Source: Clitoria ternatea
Lineage: Eukaryota; Streptophyta; Magnoliopsida; Fabales; Fabaceae
Length of the DNA stretch: 64,000 bases
Direction: 5' to 3'
Assembly (NCBI GenBank): GCA_037962975.1
Contig: CM075673.1
Span: 161,902,667-161,966,666 of the forward strand
Below, one piece after another: positions 13,186 to 23,360 of this stretch (positions are counted from its first letter, which is position 1; each line of letters opens with the position of its first letter). The position numbers were made by a program, and so were the translations under genes. The notes under the pieces were generated by a model, which was not told the origin of the DNA, made no database searches, and saw only the letters and a program-made list of their open reading frames with translations.

Positions 13186-13880
13186 TATGATTAAATTCAT
13201 AACTTAGCATCATAGACCAAATTTTCTATATTTTTATTAAATAAAATTTGAAAGAATTATTTTTTTTAAAATTTTGTTTCCAGTGCATTTCCGAATATCT
13301 TCAATAACTTTTTATCACTGTAAATTTTGAGTTAAATGTGTGTTTTTTTTCAATGTAAAATTATCTAATTTTGATTTTACTCACTCTTTTTAACTCATCA
13401 ACATAAATGTTTAAAAACAGTCTCCCGTTATTAATTTTTACTTAACACCTTCAATTCTCCAATTAAATGTTAATTTGTTGAAGGAATATCTGTAACATCA
13501 CTTGTTATGTGATCTTCTTAGAATTGGGGAACAGACTTCTGGTATGGATACCAGGTGCTTGTGTTCCTTGTGCCTAACGCCGGTCCAATGGGAATTTTAA
13601 GGTCTTGGTGTCACTTCGTCCAACACTCACTGTTGTCTTGTGTTATGAGGCAACAAAAGGTGTCACTTGTACAAACACACTTATGCTCAAGTAGTGGATT
13701 AATAAATGTACCTTAAACTATAGAATGAGTAGTATTTATAGAATTGGGTAAGGGTCTCGTCCCACATGCCTTGTGTCAATACCTTTCCATAAAGTGTGGA
13801 CAAAGTTCACATTGACGGAGACATTCTTGACATATCTACAAGTATATACCAATATGCCTCCCTACGAATCCTTCAACCTT
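13186..13880. repeat. Direct repeat, copy B
   Basis: Second copy of the sequence at 11,337-12,575, without the MITE, showing the pre-insertion site as CCAATATGCCTCCC (13,850-13,863). This supports the target-duplication call in copy A. Confidence 0.6.
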
Positions 13881-15380
13881 TATTTGATACTGGTTCATAA
13901 TGTAACTCTGGTAATCATTGATTATCTTAGGGATTGTCTTTAAGGGTAGTTTATTCACACCAGTACAGACCTTATGATACCAATACCAATATTAGGCCTA
14001 AATCATTTGCCCCCAGTCTGCTGGAGTGATGTTAGAGTTGCTTCAATAAGTTAATGTGTGTTGCCCTTTGGTGGGTCTTCTAAAAAACCAGTGTGTAATT
14101 TTGCTTTGAATTTTCTTAACGATGTGATTGTATCTGATTCTAGAATGAGATCTATTTTGATATTAGGTTTTGTTGGCGACATGTGTAAGCTTGCGAGTAG
14201 TTGTGATGCTTCAATATCCATGCAATAGTTGCTCGAAATGCAAAGTGACACGTACATATGTTGTAATCATTGCATCGAACTGTTCCCGCCTCTTCACATC
14301 CAAAAACTTATCTATAAAAAGGGGCTTATATCTAATCATTTGTCATTTTTGTCACAAACTCCATTCTTGCTTTGATATTCGTTAAGCATATCGACTCCCT
14401 AACTTATACTCCATAAACAATTCACATCATCCTAATAGGTATCCTCCATATCTTGTCCTTTTTTTTCATTTATTGTATAAGCCCATTTCTTCTTTCTCTT
14501 TTTTTTTTCCATAAAATCTGGGATATGGGGACAACCATACGTGTGATGAGTTAGTTAAAACTATTTCTAAGCCATCATCATGGCTATCTATGGGATCTTG
14601 ACGTAAGTTACGAATGTCACGAGCGGATATACATCTTTTTTTTTAAATGGAACCAAAAAAGATGATAAAGTCTTTGCCTGTGGTGTCCTCTAAAATGGGG
14701 AAGCTCAAGGGTAAGGAATTACACTAGTATCTTGCTAAATTTATGCTTTCCTCTAACCCGTTTTCAAAGCTAGCCCCTACATCACTAGAGTGTGTACCTT
14801 CATCTTGGGGTTCACACTCTAGTTTTGCATATTATTACTCTAGTGATATCCCTTTTCACCAGTGCATTCTGTTCCTCCAACACATTATACAACCAATGGT
14901 GTCTAAGGTTCTCAGCACTCTAATATTTCTAGTAGATGAACAATAGGCATGGACCCAATCAACACAAATGTCATAGCAGACAATATCGACTAGATAGTAG
15001 AGAAAGCAAAGGACCAATATTTCTAGGTTCATTGGGAGCCTTTGGGGATAACATCCAAATATGCTGAAAAAAAAGGAAAAGTGTGATATTAGACGAAGTC
15101 CCTATCTATGTCGTTGAAGAAAATTCTAAAGATTTTTCAATTGGTACACCTTAAATAAATGACTGAATTTGTAACTATCTAGGGTCTCACTGTTTGTACA
15201 TGTACAAGATGTGCCTTTGGTTTTAAAACGCTAGAAAATGGGTGGTTTAGGGAAAAGAATTCTCGAAACCTAACATACAGACCCAAAATAATATTAGAAA
15301 ATTTTTAGAAGCCGATTATAAATTTTATTATTAGAATTTGGGTTAATTAGCTTAATTAAAGTATTTTTACATTTATTTAA
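13881..15380. other. Non-coding or decayed repeat DNA
   Basis: No frame here has recognisable domains. Short open frames (for example 14,051-14,257 and 14,743-14,946) have no homologue I recognise. The block may be the remains of an old element, as it is moderately GC-rich, but no ends are visible. Confidence 0.35.
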
Positions 15381-15843
15381 AGGTAGGGGTTTATCCGGGC
15401 GACAAAGCAGGACCGTCAGACCTCTCAGACTACTTCTCTTAAGGTAGGGGAACATTATATTTTAAATGCATAAATTATGAATGGATAGGGGAATATAGCT
15501 TTATTTATGAACTGACTGATGATTGACGAATTTGATTAGAATTATGTTATTTGATTAAATGGTTGATATATTCCCTCTTGGTATTGTTATTGATATGATT
15601 GATAAATTAAATTCCGTTCATATGTAGCTATTTAATAGATTGATGATATAGTGAATGTTGCATTGGATTACAATGGTTGATAATGATATGTGAATATTGA
15701 TGATGTTTAGATAAGCTTGAGGTAGCTTAATTAATGTTATGAATTGATTGTGATTGGTCTTGGCATGCTATGCTTGAAATGGAATGAATTATTTGGACCC
15801 TTGGTGATAGTAACCAAATGGTGACCCCTGGTGATGGTAATCA
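15381..15843 (+). repeat. Left part of older LTR hosting the chromovirus
   Basis: Contains GCAGGACCGTCAGACC and CTTAAGGTAGGGG phrases that resemble 46,205-46,256 of the solo LTR at 45.1-48.8 kb. The chromovirus interrupts it at 15,843/26,175, and the host sequence resumes there after the duplicated AATCA. Outer limits are uncertain. Confidence 0.4.
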
Positions 15844-16099
15844 TGTAACATCCCTAATATTTTGGAAAAACTTTAATTAGCAGAAAAATATTAATAATTG
15901 CCCAACTGGATTTATTGAGATTTTGGGAATTTTTATTATTAAAAATTGCAATTATAAATGATTAAATGTTGTGGAAATAAGTAAATTAATTTGATTGGCT
16001 AATTACAAAAGGTTAGATGAAGTGTAATTAGAAGAAAGTAAAAATTAGAAGTTACCGATGAGGTAAAAAGGTAAAGCTTAATTAAAACTTTAAAGGAAT

Positions 16100-16107
16100 T
16101 ATAAAAG
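16100..16107 (+). promoter_or_regulatory. LTR core promoter TATA box
   Basis: TATAAAAG in the 5' LTR, with an identical copy at 23,617-23,624 in the 3' LTR. A CT-rich stretch follows, as in other plant LTR leaders. The start site is inferred, not shown. Confidence 0.55.
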
Positions 16108-17921
16108 AACAGGGGAAATGACTATTTTGCCCTTGTGCCTTAAAATTTTATTACATTTCCTTCTTCTTCCTCACCTTCACGCGAGCTACTTCTTCTCCTT
16201 CTTTTTCCTCAAGCTGGACGTGGTTTGCATGCCCCAAGAGGAAGACCATTTCGCGCCAAAACTTCAAAATAATTACGTTTTTGAGATCGTGGCTTCGAGG
16301 TGAGTTCAATGGACCCATTAAAATTGAGTTATCTTCCCCTTTTCATTTTCTCTCTCTAGACAATGGCCATGCATGGAGGTGGGAGCTTCGATTTCCTACT
16401 CCTCTAGTGCGTGGGAGCTTGAAAATGGTCTTTAGAGTAACGAGGGTGGTTAAACATTGTTGGGTTATACGTTTCGACCTCCGTAGGTAGCGGAACGGAC
16501 GTCGGAGGACCGAACGGTGAAACGAATATTGGATTCGGAGGTGGAACCTTGAACGCAGCGTCTAGAGGGCGTCATCAACACCAAGAACGAACCGTCGAAA
16601 CTCGGAATCGAGGTAAGGGGGGTGTTCGGGTTATAATTAATTAGAATAGGTAAACATAATTAAATTGAGTAAGTGAATTAAATGCGGAACTAACGAGAAC
16701 TTACAAGAAAATGATAATCGTATGTGTATGAATGTAAATTGTGTATGATTTGTGATGATTATGAGTACGATATGAATTGAATAGTGATGAGTTGATGAGT
16801 ATGGTGGCATTGCGGTGATGGGCTTGACAAGTAGGTCGCCCAATTGATGAGTATGCGTTATGTTGCAGGCCACTTGCAGCATGATATGTGAAATATGAAT
16901 ATCCATGTGTGATTATGTGGTATAGGACGGCCGACGGTATATGCAGCCCCTCGTTTCTGGCTCCCGTGGTGTTTATGCCCAGTTGAGCTACCTAGTGGTC
17001 AAGTAGGACCCAGTGGTTGAGGAGGAGAGTCAAGTAGGACTCAGTGGACCAAGCAGGGTTCACGGGGTGTCAAGCAGGACCCTCAGCTGAAGGCCGATCC
17101 TTTTAGTATCCGGATACTAGGCGTCGATTTGATATGAGAGTCAGTTGTGTTATTCGATGTATTGTTAACATTGTGTAATGATATGAATGTGTTTTATGAT
17201 GATTGTTCATTGTGATTGACAAATTAGAGATAAAGAATTGGAATTGAATCCTTGATTGGTAAGTAGAAATTGAGGACAAGATGTAAGATGAATAGTACAA
17301 ACAAAAACTAGTTAATATGTTCCTTGTTCTTAAATTGTTATTCTACATTAATTATGATACCAAACACTCACCCTTGCTGTTGTTTCTTTAATTTTAGTAA
17401 CCAATGACAGGGAGGAGGTTGAAGCCCCGGAGATGCGTCAAGCTGAGAATTGATGCCAAGAAGCGAAGGGAATTTATGAAATGAACTATGTGTGTAATGG
17501 GTGTTGTGATTTATGTATGTTGAATCTAGATGTTGTTTATGTGTGTTAAATTAATTTGGTATATTGTCACCATGATTATGAAGTGTTGAGGGTTATGCTA
17601 ATTTCCTTGGGTTGGATGTATAATGGAATGGAGCCAATATTATTGTTATGGCCAGGTCTTGTCTACATATGTGAAGAGTGAAAGATAAAATCATACATAT
17701 GCGCTGTTAGTAGTTAGATAATGTGCCAAATGAATGATGAATTTATCCATGGTGTGTTTGGTGAACTAGAAACATGATTGGAGGGTATGCTTAGTCAAAA
17801 TTAGTCTCATGTGCATATTTGATTGTATGGAAATGGATGAACTAGGCTAAATAATGCATGTGAATGCTTAGGTTGCTGGTTGGTATGAGAATCTCCAGTG
17901 TTAATGTATAAACTGCATAAT

Positions 17922-18427
17922 TCGCTCGAGCCAACTGTATGTCCGCTCAAGCGAACGTGTCCTGTATCCCCAATATAGTCACTGGTGTAAATTCGCTCAA
18001 GCGGATTAAATCTCGCTTGAGCGAGGGGTAGAGTAAATGGTTACTGAAGTCATCTCGCTCCAGCGGGTAAGGTTCCCGCTCAAGCGAGAGATATTTGAGG
18101 TATCAGAGGTAGTCACTGGAGGATTTTCGCTCAAGCGGGTGGAGCCTTGCTTGAGCGAAAGGCAGAGGGACTGGTTCTGTGTCTAACTCGCTTGAGCGAA
18201 TACAACTCGCTCGAGCGAAGGAGGAAAGTTTAGTTACTGGAGTTAATTCGCCCAAGCGAGACATTCTCGCTCAAGCGAAGTAAGGACTGATAGGTATGAA
18301 TGTTTTCGCCCAAGCGTGAGTGTGGCTTGCCCAAGCATGAAATGTAAACCTCGCTCAAGCGAGTGGGCACTTGCTCAGGCGAAGATTCATGATCTCGCTT
18401 AAGCGAGTTGGGGCCTCGCTCAAGCGA
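17922..18427 (+). repeat. Nine paired 12-bp dyads in the 5' LTR
   Basis: Eighteen copies of a dyad of the form TCGCTYRAGCGA start at 17,922, 17,943, 17,993, 18,013, 18,055, 18,076, 18,127, 18,147, 18,188, 18,207, 18,248, 18,267, 18,306, 18,327, 18,351, 18,371, 18,395 and 18,416. They fall into nine pairs with start-to-start distance 19-21 bp, while pairs are 44-72 bp apart. Each dyad has two CpGs. Variants are mostly CG to TG changes. Function unknown. Confidence 0.9.
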
Positions 18428-18659
18428 GGTGCCCCTGATTCCCTTTTTCCTCCTTTCGTTCCATTTAACTAGTTTTTTTTTCTTCTCTTTCTTCAATTGT
18501 TTGATTTAATTGAGACTATTTACTATTTTAAATATGTTTAGTGAAACATAAATATTATTTTGAATCATGACTTAATTATAATTGTTGATCGTGAAAATTT
18601 AGTGTAAAATTTAATCGAATGAATAAAAATAAATGTAAAATGACTTAGGATGTCACAGG

Positions 18660-18671
18660 TGGTATCAGAGC
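18660..18671 (+). other. Primer binding site, initiator tRNA-Met
   Basis: TGGTATCAGAGC, two bases after the 5' LTR end, is complementary to the 3' end of plant initiator tRNA-Met, the usual primer for Ty3 chromoviruses. About 240 bp of untranslated leader separate it from the gag-pol start. Confidence 0.92.
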
Positions 18672-18911
18672 GGTTCTTTCTAGAGCCGGGTGAATGGGCA
18701 GTGTTAGAGGATAGTTGAGTCCCATGTTGGACTATTTTTGCATTGTATGGAAATTGTTGTGTTATAATTGAGTTGTAACAGGTTCACTTGGCATCATTTC
18801 CCTTGGCACTCTGGTGGCATTATGTTATGTATATGTATGAGGTAAATGCCCTATCCCTGATCGATCATTGGTTATTAATGGTGATGTGTTTGGTTATTGT
18901 AGAACTACTTT

Positions 18912-21900
18912 ATGGCTGAAGAAACTAGTTCAGGAGGAGGAGATGATTTCTTCTCAAAATTTTCCCAACTGTTGAGTAGGACTGAATCTGGTCCCACTCT
19001 TGATAAATTCCTGAAGAGGAATCCACCTGTTTATAGAGGAGGCCATGATTATGATGGGGCTCATGTCTGGATGCGAGAAATTGAGCAAACATTTGAATAC
19101 TTTGAATGCTCTGAAGAACAGAAAGTTCAATTTGCTACTTATCAATTGAAGGATGAGGCTCGTGTGTGGTGGTCAAGGACTAAGATTCAGATGAATGCTG
19201 CGAGTGAACCATTAATGTGGATGAATTTCAAACGGAGATTTCTTGCTAAATACTTCCCAGATAATTACAAAATTCGCAAGGAGATGGAATTCTTAAAACT
19301 TGAGCAAGGCAAAATGTCAGTGGCAGAATACACGTCACAGTTTGATGAACTATGTGACTTCTATCATCCTTTTTCTCTTGAAGGAACCGAAGGTAGTAAG
19401 TGTGCAAAGTATGAATCCGGGCTGAGAATTGAACTCCGAAGTGTCATTGTTCCTATGGAGATCCGTGACTATCCTACTCTGGTAAACAAGGCCAGACTTG
19501 CTGAGGAAGTGCAGTTACAGAGAGCGTCTCAATCAAGGGACAAAAGACCCTTGAAGGTTAAAGGTTTCAGTTTTAAAAAGATGGGTCAGTTTTTCCGTGG
19601 AGACAAGTCTTCCACTACATCTTCTTCTTCGGGCCGTAGTTCTGCGGGCCGTTCTGGCGGTCATTCTGGTAGCCGTGCCTGTTATAATTGTGGCCGGGAG
19701 GGCCATATTGCAAAACATTGTCCAGCCAGCCAAATTGTTTGCTTCCAATGTGGACAACCGGGACATCTTAGGCCAGATTGCCCACAGAGGCAGCAACAAG
19801 ATGAACATAGCAGTCGAGCTAATACTTCTGTGGCCCGTGGTGGTAATTTTCAAAGAGGAGGTAGAAATAGCAGTGGTCGTGGAGGCCAACGCCCAAGGAG
19901 GACTGATGCCCAATCTAGCGGTGCACAAAATATTACGACTGGGCGAGTGTTCGCTTTTGATGCTTCAGAGGCTGCAAGAACTGATAATTTGGTGCAGGGT
20001 AAGTGCATTATTCATGACTGTTTGGTAAATGTAATTTATGATTCGGGTGCAACACATTCTTTTATTTCTGAAAGTTGTGTGAGGCGGCTTGGGTTACCAG
20101 TGGTGTTAATGGAGAATGCCCTTAATGTCTCCACCCCTACTGGTTCTACATTCCGTGCCACCACCATGTGTGGAGGATTACCAATGCAAATTGAAGACCG
20201 TTCATTTTGGGTAAATTTAATATGTATGCCGTTGAAGGATTTAGATGTTATTCTGGGTCTTGACTGGTTGTCTGCAAACCATGTTATGGTAGATTGTTAC
20301 CGCAAGACTATAGTATTCTCTCAGGAATGGGACACTAAGAATGTGGTAAGTAATGTCTCCGCAACTTATGCTATTCTATTTACTTCAGAAGGACGGTATA
20401 CTCTTAATCCCAATGATATTCCTGTAGTGTGTGATTTTCCTGATATATTTCCGGGAGAAATTCCGGGGTTACCTCCCAATCGGGAGATTGACTTTGCCAT
20501 TGACTTGATTCCCGGGGCCGAGCCTGTGTCCCGTGCACCCTATAGAATGTCTTCAGTGGAATTGACAGAAGTGAAGAGGCAAGTGAATGAGCTGTTAGAA
20601 AAAGGGTTTATTCGACCGAGTGCTTCACCTTGGGGCGCTCCGGTGTTGTTGGTGAAAAAGAAGGATGGCAGCATGCGAATGTGTATCGATTATCGGCAGC
20701 TGAATAAGTTGACAGTTAAGAACAAATACCCTTTACCACGAATCGATGATCTGTTGGATCAGTTGAGAGGCGCTGAGGTATTTTCCAAGATTGACTTGAG
20801 GTCCGGATATCACCAAATAAGAGTGAAATCGGAAGATATTCCCAAGACGGCATTCCGGACTCGATATGGACACTTTGAGTATGTTGTAATGCCCTTTGGG
20901 GTGACGAATGCTCCTGCTATCTTCATGGATTACATGAATAGGATCTTCCAACCTTACTTGGATCAATTTGTAGTAGTATTCATTGATGATATATTGGTGT
21001 ATTCAAAGTCCATTGAGGAACATGCACAACATCTTCGAATTGTTTTGCAGATATTGCGGGAGAAAGGGCTGTATGCCAAACTGTCTAAATGTGATTTCTG
21101 GGAAGGAAGTGTGCAATTCTTGGGCCATGTAATTTCCAGGGATGGAGTATCTGTTGATCCATCCAAAATTAAAGCAGTTATGGGCTGGGAGAGACCTAAA
21201 TCAGTGACGGAAATTAGGAGTTTCCTAGGATTGGCTGGTTACTATCGCCGTTTTATTGAAGGATTTTCTCGTATTGCTCTTCCTTTGACTCGAATGACAA
21301 GAAAGGATAACCCATTTGTATGGTCAGATAAGTGTGAATTGAGTTTTCAAACTCTGAAGCGATGTTTAACTACTGCACCTGTGCTTGCACTACCAGATGT
21401 GACAAAAGAATTTGTGGTATATTGTGACGCATCTAAGTTTGGTTTAGGATGTGTATTGATGCAGGACGACAGGGTGATTGCCTATGCTTCAAGGCAATTG
21501 AGACCCCATGAGCAGAATTACCCTACCCACGACTTAGAGCTTGCAGCAGTGGTGTTTGCATTAAAAATCTGGCGTCATTATTTATATGGTTCTCGTTTTG
21601 TGGTATTCAGTGACCACAAAAGCTTGAAATACTTGTTCGATCAGAAAGAGTTAAACATGAGACAAAGGAGATGGGTAGAATACCTAAAAGACTATGATTT
21701 TGATTTGAAGTACCACCCTGGAAAAGCCAATGTTGTGGCGGATGCTTTAAGTAGAAAAGTACTACATACAGCCTTCTTGATGGGCAAAGAGCAAGAATTG
21801 TTAGAAGACTTTCGTGATATGAACCTTGGGGTTGTTGTGCAAGCTCCGAATCAAATGATAATTGGAATGCTGAAGATCTCTAATGAATTCTTAGAATCTT

Positions 21901-23315
21901 TAGCTGTGGCTCAGGAGGAAGATAAAGAGTTACTAGAATTGCTCGATACTCAAGCAAGAGGAAAAGATATAGAGCTAACCAAAGGTACTGATGGAATTTG
22001 GAGATTCAGAAACCGAGTTGTAGTGCCTACAAAAGGTGACTTTAGGCAGGCCGTGTTAGCTGAAGCCCATAAAAGTTCTTTTAGCATTCATCCTGGTGTT
22101 ACAAAAATGTACCATGATTTGAAGAGAGAGTTCTGGTGGCCAGGCATGAAACAAGCAATCATAGAGTATGTAAGATCTTGTGTGGTATGTCAGAAGTGTA
22201 AGGTCGAACACCAGAGACCCCCAGGTCTACTTCAACCTCTGGAGATTCCAATGTGGAAATGGGAAGGCATTACTATGGATTTCGTATCCGGGTTACCCCG
22301 TACCCGTTCTGGTTGTAATGCAATATGGGTGATTGTGGATAGGCTAACAAAGAGTGCTCACTTCTTAGCTATGAATATGAAATGGTCATTGGACCGGTTG
22401 GCTAGATTATACATTGTAGAAATTGTAAGATTACATGGTGTACCTGCGAGTATTATTTCAGATCGTGATCCTCGGTTTACTTCCAGATTCTGGGGAAGTT
22501 TACAACAGGAATTGGGTACTGAACTGAGGTTGAGTTCTGCTTATCATCCCCAGACTGATGGCCAATCTGAGCGTACAATCCAGACCTTGGAAGACATGCT
22601 TAGAGCTTGTGTACTGGAGCAAGGTAGTTCATGGGAGAAATACCTACCATTAGTAGAATTTGCTTATAATAACAGTTACCATAGTAGCATTGGAATGGCT
22701 CCTTATGAAACATTATACGGAAGGCGGTGTCGTACGCCCTTATGCTGGAATGAAGACAGAGATGCAATCCATTTAGGGCCCGAGTTAATTCAGGAAATGA
22801 ATGATCAGGTGATAATGATTCGTGAAAAGATGAAGGTTGCACAAGACCGTCAGAAGAGTTACTATGACAATCGTCATAGGCCCCTTGAGTTTCAGGTGGG
22901 AGACTGGGTGTTCCTGAAGGTTTCACCTACCAAAGGTGTAGGTCAGATACTAAAGAGCCATAAGCTCAACCCACGGTATATTGGGCCGTATCAGATTCTG
23001 GAAAAAGTTGGTGATGTTGCTTACCGATTGAATCTTCCCCAATCATTAACTAATATTCACAATGTGTTTCATGTGTCACAACTTCGAGCATACATTCCTT
23101 GTGACTCCATGACCGCACCTGAAGATTCTATTGAGCTGAAAGAAGATTTGACGGTAGAGGTGGCACCTATTGGCATTGAAGGATATCAAGCTAAACGCTT
23201 GAGAAACAAAGAGGTATCATTGGTGAAAGTGAAGTGGTGGAATATAAATGGAGTATCTTATACATGGGAGTTAGAGGCGGACATGAGACGATTGTACCCC
23301 GATTTTTTCAGATAA
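18912..23315 (+). CDS. Chromovirus gag-pol polyprotein
   Basis: A single 1,467-codon frame with no stop or frameshift. Gag capsid-like region ~50-200 (ARVWW, RRFLAKYFP), then two CCHC zinc knuckles at residues 257-270 (CYNCGREGHIAKHC) and 277-290 (CFQCGQPGHLRPDC). Aspartic protease DSG at 377-379. Reverse transcriptase with FIDD at 690-693. RNase H with YCDASKFGLG and DHKSL. Integrase has the zinc-binding HHCC motif starting at H1060 and a complete catalytic triad D1123, D1184, E1220 (35 residues between the last two). After the integrase comes the GPYQILEKVG segment and a C-terminal WELEADMRRLYP region, which has the position and general look of the chromodomain-like tail of Tekay/Del elements. 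Products would package element RNA, copy it and integrate the DNA. Gag and pol share one frame, as usual for this group. Confidence 0.96.
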   Translation: MAEETSSGGGDDFFSKFSQLLSRTESGPTLDKFLKRNPPVYRGGHDYDGAHVWMREIEQTFEYFECSEEQKVQFATYQLKDEARVWWSRTKIQMNAASEPLMWMNFKRRFLAKYFPDNYKIRKEMEFLKLEQGKMSVAEYTSQFDELCDFYHPFSLEGTEGSKCAKYESGLRIELRSVIVPMEIRDYPTLVNKARLAEEVQLQRASQSRDKRPLKVKGFSFKKMGQFFRGDKSSTTSSSSGRSSAGRSGGHSGSRACYNCGREGHIAKHCPASQIVCFQCGQPGHLRPDCPQRQQQDEHSSRANTSVARGGNFQRGGRNSSGRGGQRPRRTDAQSSGAQNITTGRVFAFDASEAARTDNLVQGKCIIHDCLVNVIYDSGATHSFISESCVRRLGLPVVLMENALNVSTPTGSTFRATTMCGGLPMQIEDRSFWVNLICMPLKDLDVILGLDWLSANHVMVDCYRKTIVFSQEWDTKNVVSNVSATYAILFTSEGRYTLNPNDIPVVCDFPDIFPGEIPGLPPNREIDFAIDLIPGAEPVSRAPYRMSSVELTEVKRQVNELLEKGFIRPSASPWGAPVLLVKKKDGSMRMCIDYRQLNKLTVKNKYPLPRIDDLLDQLRGAEVFSKIDLRSGYHQIRVKSEDIPKTAFRTRYGHFEYVVMPFGVTNAPAIFMDYMNRIFQPYLDQFVVVFIDDILVYSKSIEEHAQHLRIVLQILREKGLYAKLSKCDFWEGSVQFLGHVISRDGVSVDPSKIKAVMGWERPKSVTEIRSFLGLAGYYRRFIEGFSRIALPLTRMTRKDNPFVWSDKCELSFQTLKRCLTTAPVLALPDVTKEFVVYCDASKFGLGCVLMQDDRVIAYASRQLRPHEQNYPTHDLELAAVVFALKIWRHYLYGSRFVVFSDHKSLKYLFDQKELNMRQRRWVEYLKDYDFDLKYHPGKANVVADALSRKVLHTAFLMGKEQELLEDFRDMNLGVVVQAPNQMIIGMLKISNEFLESLAVAQEEDKELLELLDTQARGKDIELTKGTDGIWRFRNRVVVPTKGDFRQAVLAEAHKSSFSIHPGVTKMYHDLKREFWWPGMKQAIIEYVRSCVVCQKCKVEHQRPPGLLQPLEIPMWKWEGITMDFVSGLPRTRSGCNAIWVIVDRLTKSAHFLAMNMKWSLDRLARLYIVEIVRLHGVPASIISDRDPRFTSRFWGSLQQELGTELRLSSAYHPQTDGQSERTIQTLEDMLRACVLEQGSSWEKYLPLVEFAYNNSYHSSIGMAPYETLYGRRCRTPLCWNEDRDAIHLGPELIQEMNDQVIMIREKMKVAQDRQKSYYDNRHRPLEFQVGDWVFLKVSPTKGVGQILKSHKLNPRYIGPYQILEKVGDVAYRLNLPQSLTNIHNVFHVSQLRAYIPCDSMTAPEDSIELKEDLTVEVAPIGIEGYQAKRLRNKEVSLVKVKWWNINGVSYTWELEADMRRLYPDFFR

Positions 23316-23348
23316 GGTACGTTGATTTCGGGGACGAAATCCCTTTTT

Positions 23349-23356
23349 AGGGGGGG
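23349..23356 (+). other. Polypurine tract
   Basis: AGGGGGGG followed by TGGA and then the 3' LTR at 23,361. The G-rich tract in this position primes plus-strand DNA synthesis in this element class. Confidence 0.85.
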
Positions 23357-23360
23357 TGGA

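Larger units (their letters stand above)
15844..18657 (+). repeat. 5' LTR of the chromovirus
   Basis: Starts TGTAACATCC and ends GGATGTCACA, 2,814 bp. The TATAAAAG box at 16,100-16,107 is only about 257 bp in, so U3 is short and most of the LTR would be transcribed R/U5 leader. That leader includes CT-rich DNA near 16,140-16,215 and the paired dyad array at 17,922-18,427. Confidence 0.95.

Noticed and set aside
17922..18427. CRISPR-like appearance of short repeats with spacers
   Set aside because: Repeats are 12 bp, paired and palindromic, inside a plant LTR; no cas genes and the wrong kind of genome.
18230..18496. 88-codon minus-strand frame over the dyad array, repeated at 25,747-26,013
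   Set aside because: Its conservation follows only from the LTR duplication; the peptide has no domain and lies in untranslated LTR.
19533..20028. Frames in both strands over the gag zinc-knuckle region
   Set aside because: Shadows of the gag-pol gene in other frames.
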